Assembly (NCBI RefSeq): GCF_009761675.1
Contig: NZ_QUZH01000015.1
Coordinates: 1-64,000, forward strand
Direction: 5' to 3'
Source: Bhargavaea sp. CC-171006
GTDB lineage: Bacteria; Bacillota; Bacilli; Bacillales_A; Planococcaceae
Length of the DNA: 64,000 nucleotides
Shown here: positions 1 to 8,271 of the stretch, one piece after another
How positions within the stretch are numbered: the stretch's first letter is position 1
Layout: the number at the start of each line of letters is the position of its first letter
Notes under the pieces: generated by a model
The model's input: the letters and a program-made list of their open reading frames with translations, nothing else
Databases searched by the model: none
What the model was told of the DNA's origin: nothing
Program-made: the position numbers and the translations under genes

Positions 1-57
1 CAGGAATAGAAAAAACTGCAGACCAAGGAGTAGTTCACTCACTTTGTCTACAGTCTG

Positions 58-77
58 AACCGCGGAAATCCGCGGTT
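58..77 (-). terminator. Hairpin downstream of the DCC gene
   Basis: A perfect inverted repeat (AACCGCGG, four-base loop, CCGCGGTT) lies two bases after the stop codon of the DCC-family gene. It has no clear T-run, so it may be a weak terminator or an RNA-stabilising hairpin. Confidence 0.4.
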
Positions 78-78
78 G

Positions 79-486
79 TTATGCAAGGAAGCGTTCCCGG
101 ATGTTCCGGGGCGGCAGTCTGCAGGCCTCTTCTTCGGTTTTCTGGCCGAACCACTTGTAGCGGTTTTCCGCTATATAGTCATAAGCGCGGTCACGGAGCG
201 GTTTCGGCACGAGGATAAACAGGAAGGCCAGGTGCCATAGGCCGTCGAGTTTCTTCGCGATGTGCAGTGCTGCGGAGGACTTGGTGTATACCTTGTCCCC
301 TTCAATCAGCACCATTGAGTCGACATCGTCCGGAATCCCGGTTTTCTTTCTCAGCTCCTGGCCGACATCACTTTGCAGCGATGCGTATTTAAAATGCCCG
401 ACAGGGTCCCGCTTGATGATAAACTGGACGCTTTTGTCACAGAAATTGCAGGTCCCGTCAAACAGCACGATGCGTTCTTTCTTCAT
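79..486 (-). CDS. DCC-family thiol-disulfide oxidoreductase-like protein
   Basis: This 135-residue protein opens with the family signature FDGTCNFCDKS (residues 9-19), including the CxxC pair that gives the DCC/DUF393 family its name. The family is thioredoxin-like in fold and is assumed to act on thiols; B. subtilis YuxK is the usual Bacillus relative. The length is normal for the family and there is no signal peptide or membrane segment, so a cytoplasmic location is expected. An AGGAGGCAATCGTA stretch just before the ATG provides a good ribosome binding site. The gene is divergent from the CotD-like gene. The family assignment is firm; the substrate is unknown. Confidence 0.9.
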   Translation of the reverse strand: MKKERIVLFDGTCNFCDKSVQFIIKRDPVGHFKYASLQSDVGQELRKKTGIPDDVDSMVLIEGDKVYTKSSAALHIAKKLDGLWHLAFLFILVPKPLRDRAYDYIAENRYKWFGQKTEEEACRLPPRNIRERFLA

Positions 487-629
487 TACGATTGCCTCCT
501 CCCGGCTGTTTCTCTCCTTCTACATGTATTCCCACTCCTCCAATGTGCAAAACAGGACCGGGACGTGACGAGCGTCCACCCGGCTCCCGTTCTCATGCAT
601 GTAATAAGAAAAGAGAGGAGGTGCTTACC

Positions 630-947
630 ATGAGGCGACATATGCATCACCATCACCATGGACATGGTCACGGCTGCAGATGCCACAAGTGCGTCAGGCA
701 ACCGATCGTCTGCCCGCCGACATACCGGTTCCATGACACCTTCACAGAGTGCGAAGTTCCGTTCGTCCATCCGATTGTAAACGTCAACCGGCAGAACGTC
801 GTGAACGTGCCGCGCCACTACTTCACCGAGAGCGAAACAACCGTTCCGGGCCGCAATATCTACGCTAATGGTCCAGGATTCGGAGGTCCTGGCTTTGGCG
901 GACCAGGTTTTGGCGGACCAGGATCCTTCCGGGGACGTCGCTACTGA
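630..947 (+). CDS. cotD: CotD-family spore coat protein with glycine-rich tail
   Basis: A 105-residue protein that starts with a histidine-rich stretch (residues 4-14), followed by CxCxxC and a CotD-like core with several His, Tyr and Pro residues (about residues 20-75). The tail holds three near-identical PGFGG units. CotD is an inner spore-coat protein in Bacillus, also small and rich in His and Cys. The ATG at 630 is preceded by GAGAGGAGGTG at a good distance; a longer reading frame upstream lacks such a site. Expression late in the mother cell is expected from the family but no promoter was assigned. The PGFGG repeats are not typical of CotD and may be a lineage-specific addition. Confidence 0.85.
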   Translation: MRRHMHHHHHGHGHGCRCHKCVRQPIVCPPTYRFHDTFTECEVPFVHPIVNVNRQNVVNVPRHYFTESETTVPGRNIYANGPGFGGPGFGGPGFGGPGSFRGRRY

Positions 948-994
948 TCTGTTGTGGTAAAATCGGGTCAACAACACACAAAGGATGACTCCGA

Positions 995-1186
995 TTGAAA
1001 CGAGCACTTAAATTTGCCATTCCCCTCATGCTCATCGTCGCCGGTCTGGCCTGGTGGTATCTGAACAAGGAATTCCAGGACCTACCCGGAACACACCGCA
1101 TGTATATCACAATTGGCGCCGGCCTCCTGAGCGGTGTCATTTCCTGGTTCCTTTTTCCGGAAGAACCGGAGGACCCGGAAAATTGA
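995..1186 (+). CDS. Small two-helix membrane protein, unknown function
   Basis: This 63-residue protein has two hydrophobic segments (about residues 6-23 and 37-53), a positively charged start and an acidic end (EEPEDPEN). It starts at TTG, with AAAGGATG about nine bases upstream. It lies 47 bp after the CotD-like gene and ends at a strong terminator, so it could be transcribed with cotD or alone. I do not recognise the family. The reading frame ends just before a terminator and has a sensible membrane topology, which supports it being real. Confidence 0.6.
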   Translation: MKRALKFAIPLMLIVAGLAWWYLNKEFQDLPGTHRMYITIGAGLLSGVISWFLFPEEPEDPEN

Positions 1187-1212
1187 TCCCCCCGCTTCGA
1201 GCGGGGGTTTTT
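1186..1212 (+). terminator. Intrinsic terminator
   Basis: CCCCCGC, loop TTCGA-like, GCGGGGG, then TTTTT. It follows directly on the stop codon of the small membrane protein gene and sits between two convergent genes. Confidence 0.85.
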
Positions 1213-1735
1213 AATTTCCAGCGAGAACCCTTTCTACAAATTCCAGCTTTGCATCTGCATAGGCCCGTTCGTCGCCGGAATGCCGCTCCGCCAGTTTAAG
1301 CTTCAGGCGCTCATAATCCTCTGCTATTCCTCGATCCTTCCGAAGCCGGTCGCGGAACAGCAGATGCTTTTGCCACCAGTCACCTCCATGTTCGACGATG
1401 TGCACGACATGGGTCTTGACCGGCGGGTCGAGCTGCCGGAATTTCGCAATGACCCGTTTTCCGTCAATTGGATCGTTGCGAAGCCGGTAATAGCCACGGG
1501 CAGCAAGCGCCTTAAAATCAAAATGCCCGTAATCGGCCAGATCATTCAGCCCGATAAGCAGGTCGATCAGCGGCTTCGCTTTCAACTGCGGCACCGCCGT
1601 GCTGCCGATGTGTTCAACCGCAACCACATGAGGATCGAGCAATTGCCGCAGCAATACCGCTTCTTCCCGGAATGATTCCTTCCATCTGTCATCATGATCA
1701 ACGAGAAATACCTTTCCTGCCGGCAGTCCTTCCAT
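1211..1735 (-). CDS. GrpB family protein (nucleotidyltransferase fold)
   Basis: This 174-residue protein carries the GrpB/UPF0157 signature VEHIGSTAVPQLKAKPLIDL near residues 41-60, in which GST and the later acidic residues resemble the nucleotidyltransferase active site. Members of the family are often found alone or fused to CoaE, but no substrate is established. The start was set at ATG 1735, which has CAGGGGG eight bases upstream; a TTG seven codons earlier lacks a site. A rather long leader of about 90 bp separates it from the terminator of the thiamin operon. Cytoplasmic, with no membrane segment. Confidence 0.88.
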   Translation of the reverse strand: MEGLPAGKVFLVDHDDRWKESFREEAVLLRQLLDPHVVAVEHIGSTAVPQLKAKPLIDLLIGLNDLADYGHFDFKALAARGYYRLRNDPIDGKRVIAKFRQLDPPVKTHVVHIVEHGGDWWQKHLLFRDRLRKDRGIAEDYERLKLKLAERHSGDERAYADAKLEFVERVLAGN

Positions 1736-1827
1736 CCGTATCGCCCCCTGCACCAAGCGTAGCGGACCCCGGGCTGCAATGAAAGACTGAACATTCGCGC
1801 TGTTGAATGGTATAATGGAATTACCAA

Positions 1828-1856
1828 AAGCGGAGGCCGCGCGCCTCCGCTTTTAC
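1828..1856 (-). terminator. Terminator of the thiamin operon
   Basis: A strong hairpin (AAAAGCGGAGG, short GC loop, CCTCCGCTTTT) lies 114 bp beyond the stop of thiW. The A and T runs on both sides allow it to work in both directions. Confidence 0.8.
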
Positions 1857-1969
1857 TTATGCCAATGTTTCCCGGGAAATGGAGCTTTCCGGGCTTCTAT
1901 TAGCGCTCACAGAAGCTGTGTGAGGCCTCATGGTAAGTAATACTGGCTTAGCCGGGCACCCACATGATT

Positions 1970-2473
1970 CTATAAGCGGTTACCAATTACGGGCAGTCTG
2001 TCCGCCGACTCCAGCCGCAACGCAATGGCCAGGCCGATCAGCGCGCCGCTGGCGCTCGAGACGAGGAAAGCGGGCAGGAAAAAGAAAGCGCCAACCGATG
2101 CGCCCATCAGGAGATTGGCGTAGGGTGCAGCAAGGAGCGATGCAACGACTCCGGTTCCGATCATCTCGCCGGCGGATGCCGTCCACGCCCTGCCCGTCTT
2201 CCGGTACAACAGGCCCGCGAACAGCGCGCCGATCATGCCGCCCGGGAAAGCGAGCAGTGAACCGGTCCCGGTGAGGATGCGGATCAGTGCCGTTAGAAAA
2301 GCGATCCCGACGGCCGGACCCGGACCGAGTGAAATGGCCGAGATGACGTTCACCGCGTGCTGCACCGGATAGGCCCGTGCCACGCCGGCCGGGAAGGAAA
2401 CGAATACCGAGCCCGCGACGGCAATGGCCGTGAACATCGTCATGAGGACCAGTGTCCTGGTATTCCATTTCAT
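1970..2473 (-). CDS. thiW: ThiW, substrate-binding (S) component of an ECF-type thiazole transporter
   Basis: A 167-residue hydrophobic protein with five to six predicted membrane helices. The conserved start (KWNTRTLVLMTMFTAIAVAGS) and the FPAG..AYPVQH segment match the ThiW family, which is tied to thiazole-moiety uptake by its position in TPP-riboswitch operons. It would sit in the cell membrane and borrow the shared EcfA/EcfT energising module, which is not encoded here. It is the last gene of the operon and its ATG overlaps the thiE stop by four bases, which argues for translational coupling. Assignment is supported by sequence and by context. Confidence 0.88.
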   Translation of the reverse strand: MKWNTRTLVLMTMFTAIAVAGSVFVSFPAGVARAYPVQHAVNVISAISLGPGPAVGIAFLTALIRILTGTGSLLAFPGGMIGALFAGLLYRKTGRAWTASAGEMIGTGVVASLLAAPYANLLMGASVGAFFFLPAFLVSSASGALIGLAIALRLESADRLPVIGNRL

Positions 2474-3135
2474 CTGACCGCACGTCCCTTCCGCTCAAAT
2501 GCTTCTTCAACCGCCTGCCGGATCTCCCTTGCGGCCTTATCCGGATCGGCAGCAAGGGAGATTGCCGTGATGACGGAGACGCCGGAAGCGCCAGCCGCAA
2601 TGACGGAACCCGCGTTGTCCTTGGTGATGCCGCCGATGCCGACCGACGGCAGGTCGGGGAATGCCTCTGCCGCCTCCCGGAGCGGTTGTGTGCCGCAGAC
2701 GGGGCGGGCGTCCGGCTTGGAAGTTGTTGCACAGACCGGGCCGATGCCGATGTAGTCTGCCCCCGCGTCAGCGGCTTTCCGCACTTCTTCCAGGTTGTGC
2801 GCCGAGACGCCGAGAATCCGGCTGCCGATCTGTTGGCGCACTTCCCCGGCGTCGCCGTCCTCCTGACCGATATGGACACCGTCCGCCCCGAGCTCCAGCG
2901 CCAGGCTGACATCATCATTCACAATAAATGGCACGCCGTACGTCCGGCAAAGATCCCGGCAAGCCTTCCCAAACGTCCGCAACTCACTTCCCGCAAGCGC
3001 ACCGGGACCCTTTTCCCTCAGCTGGAAGCAGGTGATGCCGCCCCTCAGCGCCGCCTCCAGCACCTCCAGGGGATCGATCGCGCCGGCATTCCGGCTGCCC
3101 ATGATAAAGTAAACGCCAAGCTTTTCACGAATCAA
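2470..3135 (-). CDS. thiE: Thiamin-phosphate synthase
   Basis: This 221-residue TIM-barrel enzyme joins HMP-pyrophosphate and thiazole phosphate to form thiamin phosphate. Visible family motifs are QLREKG (phosphate and substrate contacts), VNDD, GVHIGQED, the TTSKPDA loop and the phosphate-binding IGGI and GVSVITAI segments. Length is normal. It overlaps the end of thiD by 11 bp and is followed by thiW with a four-base overlap, so the salvage enzymes are tightly coupled. Expression is expected to fall when thiamin pyrophosphate is abundant, through the riboswitch ahead of tenA. Confidence 0.95.
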   Translation of the reverse strand: MIREKLGVYFIMGSRNAGAIDPLEVLEAALRGGITCFQLREKGPGALAGSELRTFGKACRDLCRTYGVPFIVNDDVSLALELGADGVHIGQEDGDAGEVRQQIGSRILGVSAHNLEEVRKAADAGADYIGIGPVCATTSKPDARPVCGTQPLREAAEAFPDLPSVGIGGITKDNAGSVIAAGASGVSVITAISLAADPDKAAREIRQAVEEAFERKGRAVR

Positions 3136-3958
3136 CGAGCACCTCTCCCTTCAGAGCACTGCCTGCCCGGTGGTACGCCCAATGATTGGTCGGACCATGT
3201 CCCGCCCCGAGCCCGAGTCCGTAGGAAATCGCTGCGTGGATGAACCGCTTGGCTCCCACAACTGCTTTTTCAAGCGGTTCCCCGGCCGCAAGAAATGCCG
3301 TGAGCGCTGCAGAGAAGGTGCAGCCCGTGCCGTGTGTGTCCGTTGTCCGGATCCGATCCGCCGACAGCCAGATCCGCTCCCCGCGTCCGTCCATGAACAG
3401 GTCGCAAGCCCGCTCTTCTTTCTCAAGATGGCCTCCCTTGACGACAACGGACCTGGTTCCCATCGCGATCAGCCTGCGGCCGGCCTCTTCCATGTCTTCC
3501 GGGGTCCGGACCGTCATCCCGGCAAGCACTTCCGCCTCCGGAAGATTCGGCGTGATGACCGTGGCGAGCGGCAGGATCTTCTGCCGCATGGCTTCCACTG
3601 CCTCTTCCCGAAGCAGATGCGCGCCGCCTTTCGCAATCATGACGGGGTCCACGACTAGCATCGGATTGCCTGCCGCAGCAAGGCCCGCCGCGACTTCACG
3701 GATGATCTCCCCTGAAAACAGCATGCCGGTTTTTGCGGCGGCCACGTCAAAGTCTGCAAATACCGCATCCATCTGTGCGCGCACCGCCTCCGGGCCAAGC
3801 GGCCAGACGCCGTGCACGCCAAGCGTGTTCTGGGCGGTGACGGCGGTAAGCGCGGACGTGCCGAACACGCCCAGCTCCTGAAAGGTCTTCAGATCCGCCT
3901 GGATGCCCGCGCCGCCGCCCGAGTCCGACCCGGCAATTGTCAACGCCACACCCGTCAT
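3125..3958 (-). CDS. thiD: Hydroxymethylpyrimidine / phosphomethylpyrimidine kinase
   Basis: A 277-residue ribokinase-fold enzyme that phosphorylates HMP and HMP-phosphate. It begins with [20 protein letters not shown], the diagnostic ThiD N-terminus, and carries the C-terminal anion hole and base motif [18 protein letters not shown]. The ATG at 3958 is preceded by AAAGGAGGTG and overlaps the thiM stop by four bases, so the longer upstream open frame is not used. The length matches the family. It supplies HMP-pyrophosphate to ThiE in this operon. Confidence 0.95.
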   Translation of the reverse strand: MTGVALTIAGSDSGGGAGIQADLKTFQELGVFGTSALTAVTAQNTLGVHGVWPLGPEAVRAQMDAVFADFDVAAAKTGMLFSGEIIREVAAGLAAAGNPMLVVDPVMIAKGGAHLLREEAVEAMRQKILPLATVITPNLPEAEVLAGMTVRTPEDMEEAGRRLIAMGTRSVVVKGGHLEKEERACDLFMDGRGERIWLSADRIRTTDTHGTGCTFSAALTAFLAAGEPLEKAVVGAKRFIHAAISYGLGLGAGHGPTNHWAYHRAGSALKGEVLVDS

Positions 3959-4749
3959 GCCCGCACCTCCTTTGCAGATTCCGGAACTGTGAAATCTCTG
4001 TCTCCGATAAGTGCCAGCTGGTCCATAAATGCAGGAAGGAAGCTTCCCGGAAGCGACGACACTTCCGCCGCCCGCTTTCCCGCAGCCTTGTAGAAGGCGA
4101 GCGCCGCTGCAACCGAATGGAACGGGTCTCCCTTGCCCGCCGCGAGAAACGCTCCGCACACCGCGCTCAGCAAACAGCCGGAACCGGTGATCCTGCTCAT
4201 GACCGGATGTCCTCCGCTGATGCGCATGGTCCGTTTCCCATCCGTCAGTACATCCGTTGCTCCGGTCACCGCGACAAGACAGTCATAATTCCGCGCCACC
4301 TGTGCGGCAACGGTCTCCACATCCATTTCACCATCTCCCGCGTCCACCCCCGACGCCTTCCAGTCCACGCCCGCAAGCGCGGCAAGTTCTCCTGTGTTGC
4401 CTCGGATCAGGGTGATATTCACCGACCCGAGCAGCCGGCTGACGGCATCCCGGCGGAACCGCGTCGCGCCGGCGCCGACCGGATCCAGCACGACGGGATT
4501 CCCTGCACCATTCGCCGCCTTGCCCGCCATTTCCATCGCCTCCAGCGACTCCCTGTGGAGCGTGCCGATATTCAGCACCGTGCAGGACGCGGCCGCCGCC
4601 ATTTCTTCAACTTCTTCCCGTGCGTCCGCCATGACGGGGGAGGCCCCGAGGGCCAGCAGTCCGTTTGCCTGGAAGTTCGCGACGACAATATTCGTCATGC
4701 AGTGGACAAGCGGCCGCCTTTCACGGAGTTCCGACAACAGATTGCTCAT
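3955..4749 (-). CDS. thiM: Hydroxyethylthiazole kinase
   Basis: This 264-residue kinase salvages thiazole alcohol by phosphorylating it for ThiE. The N-terminal [20 protein letters not shown] motif, the [16 protein letters not shown] segment and the C-terminal [15 protein letters not shown] motif are typical. ATG 4749 has GGAGGG upstream and overlaps the tenA stop by four bases. Together with ThiD, ThiE and TenA it forms a salvage route; no de novo thiC or thiG is seen in the window. Confidence 0.95.
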   Translation of the reverse strand: MSNLLSELRERRPLVHCMTNIVVANFQANGLLALGASPVMADAREEVEEMAAAASCTVLNIGTLHRESLEAMEMAGKAANGAGNPVVLDPVGAGATRFRRDAVSRLLGSVNITLIRGNTGELAALAGVDWKASGVDAGDGEMDVETVAAQVARNYDCLVAVTGATDVLTDGKRTMRISGGHPVMSRITGSGCLLSAVCGAFLAAGKGDPFHSVAAALAFYKAAGKRAAEVSSLPGSFLPAFMDQLALIGDRDFTVPESAKEVRA

Positions 4750-5438
4750 CGGACGCCCTCCATTTCCGGCGTTTCCCACTGTTCCTTTGTCCAGGCCATT
4801 CCCCAGAAGTTCAGCTCATAGATGCTGCTTTTGCGGAACCGCTCCGCAAGCTCCAGAATCCGTTCTTCCGGCAGCCCTTCCGCCAGCCGGTTCATCCTCT
4901 CGATCTGCTCGTTCACCAGCCCGCCGAACCACTCGGAGCCATAGGTCGCAATCCACTTGTCATAGATCGGGTGACCCGGCTCGGCGCCCTTCAGCCGTTC
5001 ACCGATCTCCCAATACAGCCAGTAGCACGGCAGCAGTGCCGCAAGCACATCGGCAAGGTCGCCCTCGACGGCCGCCCGGTACATATGCGACGTGTAGGCG
5101 TACGTGGTCGGCGCCGGCCGGAACTCCGCATGCTCTTCCGGGGTCACGCCGAGCATCGTGAAGAATTCCTCGTGAAGCGCCAGTTCCGCGGAGCAGGTCG
5201 CTTCCGCATGCCCGGCAAAGCTTTGTGTCGTCAGCAGGTCCTTTGCCTTCACCGCGCCAAGTGCCTGGACCTTGGCGAAATGCGACAGGTAGTACGCATC
5301 CTGCAGCACATAAAACCGGAAGATGTCCTCATCGAGCGTCCCGCCCGCAAGCGCCTCCACGAAAGGATGCCGGAAACTTGCCTCCCAGATCCCGTCGCAC
5401 TCCCGCCGTACCCGTTCACAAAACCCCATCTTCTCCAT
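4746..5438 (-). CDS. tenA: Aminopyrimidine aminohydrolase (TenA, thiaminase II)
   Basis: A 230-residue all-helical protein of the TenA/THI-4 family. TenA hydrolyses formylaminopyrimidine breakdown products of thiamin to give HMP for ThiD. Features seen include HPFVEALAGGTLDEDIFRFYVLQDAYYL, the Cys-containing LLPCYWLYWEIG segment that holds the active-site cysteine, and a conserved YxxW-type ending (SIYELNFWGMAW). It is the first gene after the TPP riboswitch. ATG 5438 has AGGAAAGGGG directly ahead; a second ATG three codons on is a possible alternative. Confidence 0.94.
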   Translation of the reverse strand: MEKMGFCERVRRECDGIWEASFRHPFVEALAGGTLDEDIFRFYVLQDAYYLSHFAKVQALGAVKAKDLLTTQSFAGHAEATCSAELALHEEFFTMLGVTPEEHAEFRPAPTTYAYTSHMYRAAVEGDLADVLAALLPCYWLYWEIGERLKGAEPGHPIYDKWIATYGSEWFGGLVNEQIERMNRLAEGLPEERILELAERFRKSSIYELNFWGMAWTKEQWETPEMEGVR

Positions 5439-5462
5439 CCCCTTTCCTGATTGGGAAACACG

Positions 5463-5497
5463 AAAAAGCCGCCTTCCGGATCAACGCGGAAGGCGGC
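5463..5497 (-). terminator. Riboswitch-controlled terminator
   Basis: GCCGCCTTCC and GGAAGGCGGC form a 10-bp stem followed on the minus strand by TTTTT. It lies between the TPP aptamer and tenA and is the probable expression platform: TPP binding would favour this terminator and stop transcription of the operon. Confidence 0.9.
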
Positions 5498-5530
5498 CTG
5501 AATGTATATTCGGATACAGCAAAGCTGCAG

Positions 5531-5627
5531 GCCCCACTTCCCTACGCCGGTATGATCCGGATCAGGTTCCAAGGGTCCGCGCAGCCCATGCGCGTCTCAG
5601 CCTTTCTGAAAGGCTCCCCCAGTGGCA
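5531..5627 (-). ncRNA. TPP riboswitch aptamer (THI element)
   Basis: Read on the minus strand, the segment has the conserved THI-box blocks in order: GGGGAGCC, GCTGAGA, ACCCTTGGAACCTGATC, then CCGGCGTAGGGAAGTGG. A short P3-type hairpin (GCGCATGGGCTGCGC) lies between them. It precedes the tenA-thiM-thiD-thiE-thiW operon and a terminator, the classic arrangement in Bacillales. The class is certain; exact ends are approximate. Confidence 0.97.
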
Positions 5628-5650
5628 GTTCATGTTCAGTTTTCACACCC

Positions 5651-5678
5651 ACTATATCATGATCGGAATATTTTGCAA
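5651..5678 (-). promoter_or_regulatory. Promoter of the thiamin operon
   Basis: On the minus strand TTGCAA is followed after 16 bases by TATAGT, itself preceded by TG one base upstream (extended -10). It ends about 23 bases before the aptamer, a normal distance for a riboswitch leader. Confidence 0.65.
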
Positions 5679-5687
5679 GCAGGTTCC

Positions 5688-6272
5688 TCACCTGCAGATC
5701 CTGCCGACCGAATCGCGGATGAGCGCTTCAACTGTGTCCGCCCGGAGCCGATCCGGTTCAAGAAAGGCATGGAGCGCAAGCCCGTCGGCGATCGAATAAA
5801 GCCGTTCGGCCTCGAGTTCGATATCCAAATCCTCCTTCAGCGCCCCTTCATGGGCCAGAAAGTCGAACAGCTTGCTGATGGCAGCACCCAGTTCATGGCC
5901 GGGTGCACCCTCCAGATCTTTCCGGTGGCGGATATGTGCCTGGAAAGTGAACCATACGTCCATCTCCGCACGCCGCTCCTCGTCGACCGGCACGATCTCC
6001 AGGAGTACCCGGATCACTTTCTCTTTGGGAGGAAGCTCCTCCTGCAAAATGACCATCGCCCGTTTTTCAACCCGCTCATTGACAAGACGCATCGCGTACA
6101 CCAGCAGTTCATCCTGGTCTCTAAAATAATGCCGCAGGGCACCTGTTGACAGCCCTGCTTCCCCGGCAATGTTACGAACCGTCGCCCCTTCCATGCCCTT
6201 TTCCAGGATGACCCGCCACATGGCTTCCGCAATCTGCTCGCGCCGCTCTTCATGATTCACGATTTTTGGCAT
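5688..6272 (-). CDS. TetR/AcrR family transcriptional regulator
   Basis: This 194-residue protein has a TetR-type helix-turn-helix at residues 8-53, ending in LSTGALRHYFRDQDELLVYAM, and a helical C-terminal sensor domain with several conserved acidic stretches. It resembles BetI/PksA-like members. It is divergent from a four-to-five-helix membrane protein gene with about 100 bp between the starts, so control of that gene and of itself is likely. The ligand cannot be inferred. Confidence 0.9.
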   Translation of the reverse strand: MPKIVNHEERREQIAEAMWRVILEKGMEGATVRNIAGEAGLSTGALRHYFRDQDELLVYAMRLVNERVEKRAMVILQEELPPKEKVIRVLLEIVPVDEERRAEMDVWFTFQAHIRHRKDLEGAPGHELGAAISKLFDFLAHEGALKEDLDIELEAERLYSIADGLALHAFLEPDRLRADTVEALIRDSVGRICR

Positions 6273-6307
6273 ACCCCTATTATATCATCGTTTTTTAAAT
6301 AAAACAT

Positions 6308-6337
6308 TTGTGCTAAATAAATATTCTATGCTAAAAT
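6308..6337 (+). promoter_or_regulatory. Candidate promoter of the membrane protein gene
   Basis: TTGTGC and TAAAAT are separated by 18 bases, ending 37 bases before the start codon at 6374. The gap to the TetR gene is AT-rich and is the expected operator region, but no clean palindrome was found. Confidence 0.35.
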
Positions 6338-6373
6338 CTAAATAATACAGATGTATTAAAAAGGAGCGAAAAC

Positions 6374-6928
6374 ATGAGCTTCATCGCCTACCTGATCATC
6401 ACCGTGGAAATTGGATTCTGGGTGTTTATCGCTGCCGGCCTGGTCACACGCTATCTGCTCGGAAGAAAACGTCTCGGACTGCTGCTGCTCGCCATGACGC
6501 CGGTGCTGGACCTGACGCTGCTGATCGCGACAACCTATGATATCCTCGCCAATAATGCGACTGCCACGGCAGCCCATGGCATCGCCGCCATTTATCTTGG
6601 CGTCTCGCTCACGTTTGGAAAGCGGATGATCCGGTGGGCGGATGAGCGCTTCCGTTACCACATCATGAAAATTGGGCCGAAGCCAGTGAAGCGGTATGGT
6701 TACGACCATGCCCGGTATGAACTGTCAGGCAGCCTTCTTCACGTGCTCGCCTGGATACTGGGCGGTGGTTATCTGTTTTTCCTGATTTACCTTGCCGGCA
6801 ACCCTGAGCAAACCGAAACCCTCCTTCAAATCCTGAAAGTATGGACACTTGTCGCCGCCATCGACGTCGCCCTCTCACTTTCATATTTTATTTGGCCGAG
6901 AAAAGCCAAGACGGACAGCGCCCACTGA
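6374..6928 (+). CDS. Integral membrane protein, probably TetR-controlled
   Basis: A 184-residue protein with about five hydrophobic helices (near residues 4-26, 33-52, 62-80, 117-140 and 150-172) joined by basic loops. It has a GAGCGAAAAC leader with AAGGAGCG upstream of the ATG. The function is not known; it resembles conserved Bacillus membrane proteins of the YmcC sort, but that is only an impression. Divergent orientation from the TetR gene suggests that a compound sensed by that regulator controls it. Confidence 0.75.
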   Translation: MSFIAYLIITVEIGFWVFIAAGLVTRYLLGRKRLGLLLLAMTPVLDLTLLIATTYDILANNATATAAHGIAAIYLGVSLTFGKRMIRWADERFRYHIMKIGPKPVKRYGYDHARYELSGSLLHVLAWILGGGYLFFLIYLAGNPEQTETLLQILKVWTLVAAIDVALSLSYFIWPRKAKTDSAH

Positions 6929-6945
6929 GGTGCTGTCCGTTTCTG
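6911..6945 (+). terminator. Terminator overlapping the end of the membrane protein gene
   Basis: ACGGACAGC and GCTGTCCGT pair around the stop codon and are followed by TTTCTG. The stem includes the last codons of the gene. Confidence 0.65.
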
Positions 6946-7033
6946 TTATATAACAATCGAGAAGTTTTCATGCGTCCTACTTTAGGGAAGAGTGGAAGAA
7001 ACTGTCCAGGAAACCGGACACAGGAGTGATGAA

Positions 7034-7717
7034 ATGGATCCGTATATTTTCGGGGCGTTTGCCCTGGCTTATCTGGGGCTGCTGGTCTGGGTGCTGAAGA
7101 AACAGCGTTTCTGGACCCTGATGAGTGTCCTGGCGGCAGTCGCGCTGGCGCTCGTCTATGACAATGGCATTCTGGCAATCGGAAGCCTGATCGGCGAAGG
7201 CACGCTTTTGGAAGGTCTCAGCCTTGCCCGCTTTTGGCTGCACGCCCTTGTGACACCCACGCTCATCCTGTTCTCACTCGGCGCGATGCGGCAGGCGGGG
7301 ATCGGATGGGCACAGAAGGGATGGGCGGCCCTGTTGTTCTGGGCAGCCACCATCGCAGCAGTCGTAGTTGAATACGCCACTGTGCTCAGCGACCTTAAGC
7401 TTGAGAAAAGCGAAAGCTACGGTGTGCTTAGCTACTCGTCAGCGGAGGAAGCATCCGGGCCGCCGGCCATGATCCTGATTGTTCTTGCCGCGCTTCTGAT
7501 CGCCGGCATTTTCCTCGCATGGAAAGCCGGTTCCTGGTGGATGCTGGCCGGTACGATTGCCATGACCATCGGCAGCATGTTTAATCCGGACATCCCGAGC
7601 GAAGCCGCGACCAACCTGTTTGAACTGATTCTGATCGGCTCGCTGGCGGTGACGAAGGTAAAGCTGGAGGAGAGGCCAGCCGGCGGAACGGACTCCGGTG
7701 TCACCGTTCTGGAATGA
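7034..7717 (+). CDS. Seven-helix membrane protein, unknown
   Basis: This 227-residue protein begins MDPYIFGAFALAYLGLLVWVL and has about seven hydrophobic segments spread over its whole length, with a short charged loop (KLEKSESYG) in the middle. The ATG at 7034 has CAGGAG seven bases upstream; an earlier start in the same frame would add a hydrophilic stretch without a good site. I do not recognise a family motif. It stands alone between two terminators. Confidence 0.7.
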   Translation: MDPYIFGAFALAYLGLLVWVLKKQRFWTLMSVLAAVALALVYDNGILAIGSLIGEGTLLEGLSLARFWLHALVTPTLILFSLGAMRQAGIGWAQKGWAALLFWAATIAAVVVEYATVLSDLKLEKSESYGVLSYSSAEEASGPPAMILIVLAALLIAGIFLAWKAGSWWMLAGTIAMTIGSMFNPDIPSEAATNLFELILIGSLAVTKVKLEERPAGGTDSGVTVLE

Positions 7718-7751
7718 CCTTTTCCGGCTCCCGGTTAAAGATTTCAACTTA

Positions 7752-7790
7752 AAAGCCGGCAGCACCCATCATCTGGGTGCTGCCGGCTCA
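7752..7790. terminator. Bidirectional terminator
   Basis: A 15-bp stem (AGCCGGCAGCACCCA with TGGGTGCTGCCGGCT) lies between two convergent genes. The minus strand has a TTTT run after the stem, so it is best placed to end the ykuUV transcript. Confidence 0.8.
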
Positions 7791-7791
7791 T

Positions 7792-8235
7792 TTATTCATC
7801 TTCAAGGAGTCGGCTAATGCGCTTTTCCAGTACATACATACCGCCTTCACCCGCATGATAATGCCGGAGGCGTCCATTTTTATCGAAGACGTAATAGGCA
7901 GGCACATACCGGTTGCCGAATTCGGCGGTCAGCTTGCTCCTGCTGTCGACAAAAACCGGCTCCGTAATGCCGTGTGCTGCGGCCGCTTTCCTGACTTTTA
8001 CCGAGTCTGTGTCTTCCCTTGAGCGCGGCATATGGACCGCGATGACATTCAGCCGGTCCCGGTACTTGTCTTGGATCGCCCTTACATGAGGCATCATGTC
8101 CTTGCAGAGGCGGCAGCTGACGGACCAGAAATGAATCAGAGTCGGCCGTTCGCCGACAAGGTCCGCCCTTGTCCTCACACCGTTCAACCATTCGGTTGCG
8201 CCATCCAGTTCGGGCATCGGTGTGCGAATTTTCAT
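7792..8235 (-). CDS. ykuV: YkuV-like thiol-disulfide oxidoreductase
   Basis: A 147-residue thioredoxin-fold protein without signal peptide, so cytoplasmic. The redox centre is the CxxC of HFWSVSCRLCKDMMP (Cys41 and Cys44). The start (PMPELDGATEWLNG), the LNVIAVHMPRS segment and the cis-Pro region YVPAYYVFD match B. subtilis YkuV, a dithiol reductase encoded beside the peroxiredoxin YkuU. Here too it follows a ykuU-like gene, 36 bp downstream and in the same direction. A second copy lies at 10876-11316. Since its partner YkuU here lacks catalytic cysteines, the pair may no longer act as a peroxidase couple. Confidence 0.88.
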   Translation of the reverse strand: MKIRTPMPELDGATEWLNGVRTRADLVGERPTLIHFWSVSCRLCKDMMPHVRAIQDKYRDRLNVIAVHMPRSREDTDSVKVRKAAAAHGITEPVFVDSRSKLTAEFGNRYVPAYYVFDKNGRLRHYHAGEGGMYVLEKRISRLLEDE

Positions 8236-8271
8236 CAGATCTCCTCCTGTTTATAAGGTCACCATTCCAAG

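Noticed and set aside
1808-1816. Plus-strand extended -10 box (TGGTATAAT) before the terminator at 1828
   Set aside because: No gene lies downstream on the plus strand and no good -35 is present; it may be chance or a very short transcript.
1980-2918. A 312-codon minus-strand frame across thiW and thiE
   Set aside because: It runs in another frame over two well-identified genes and its product is Arg/Ser-rich, a typical GC shadow.
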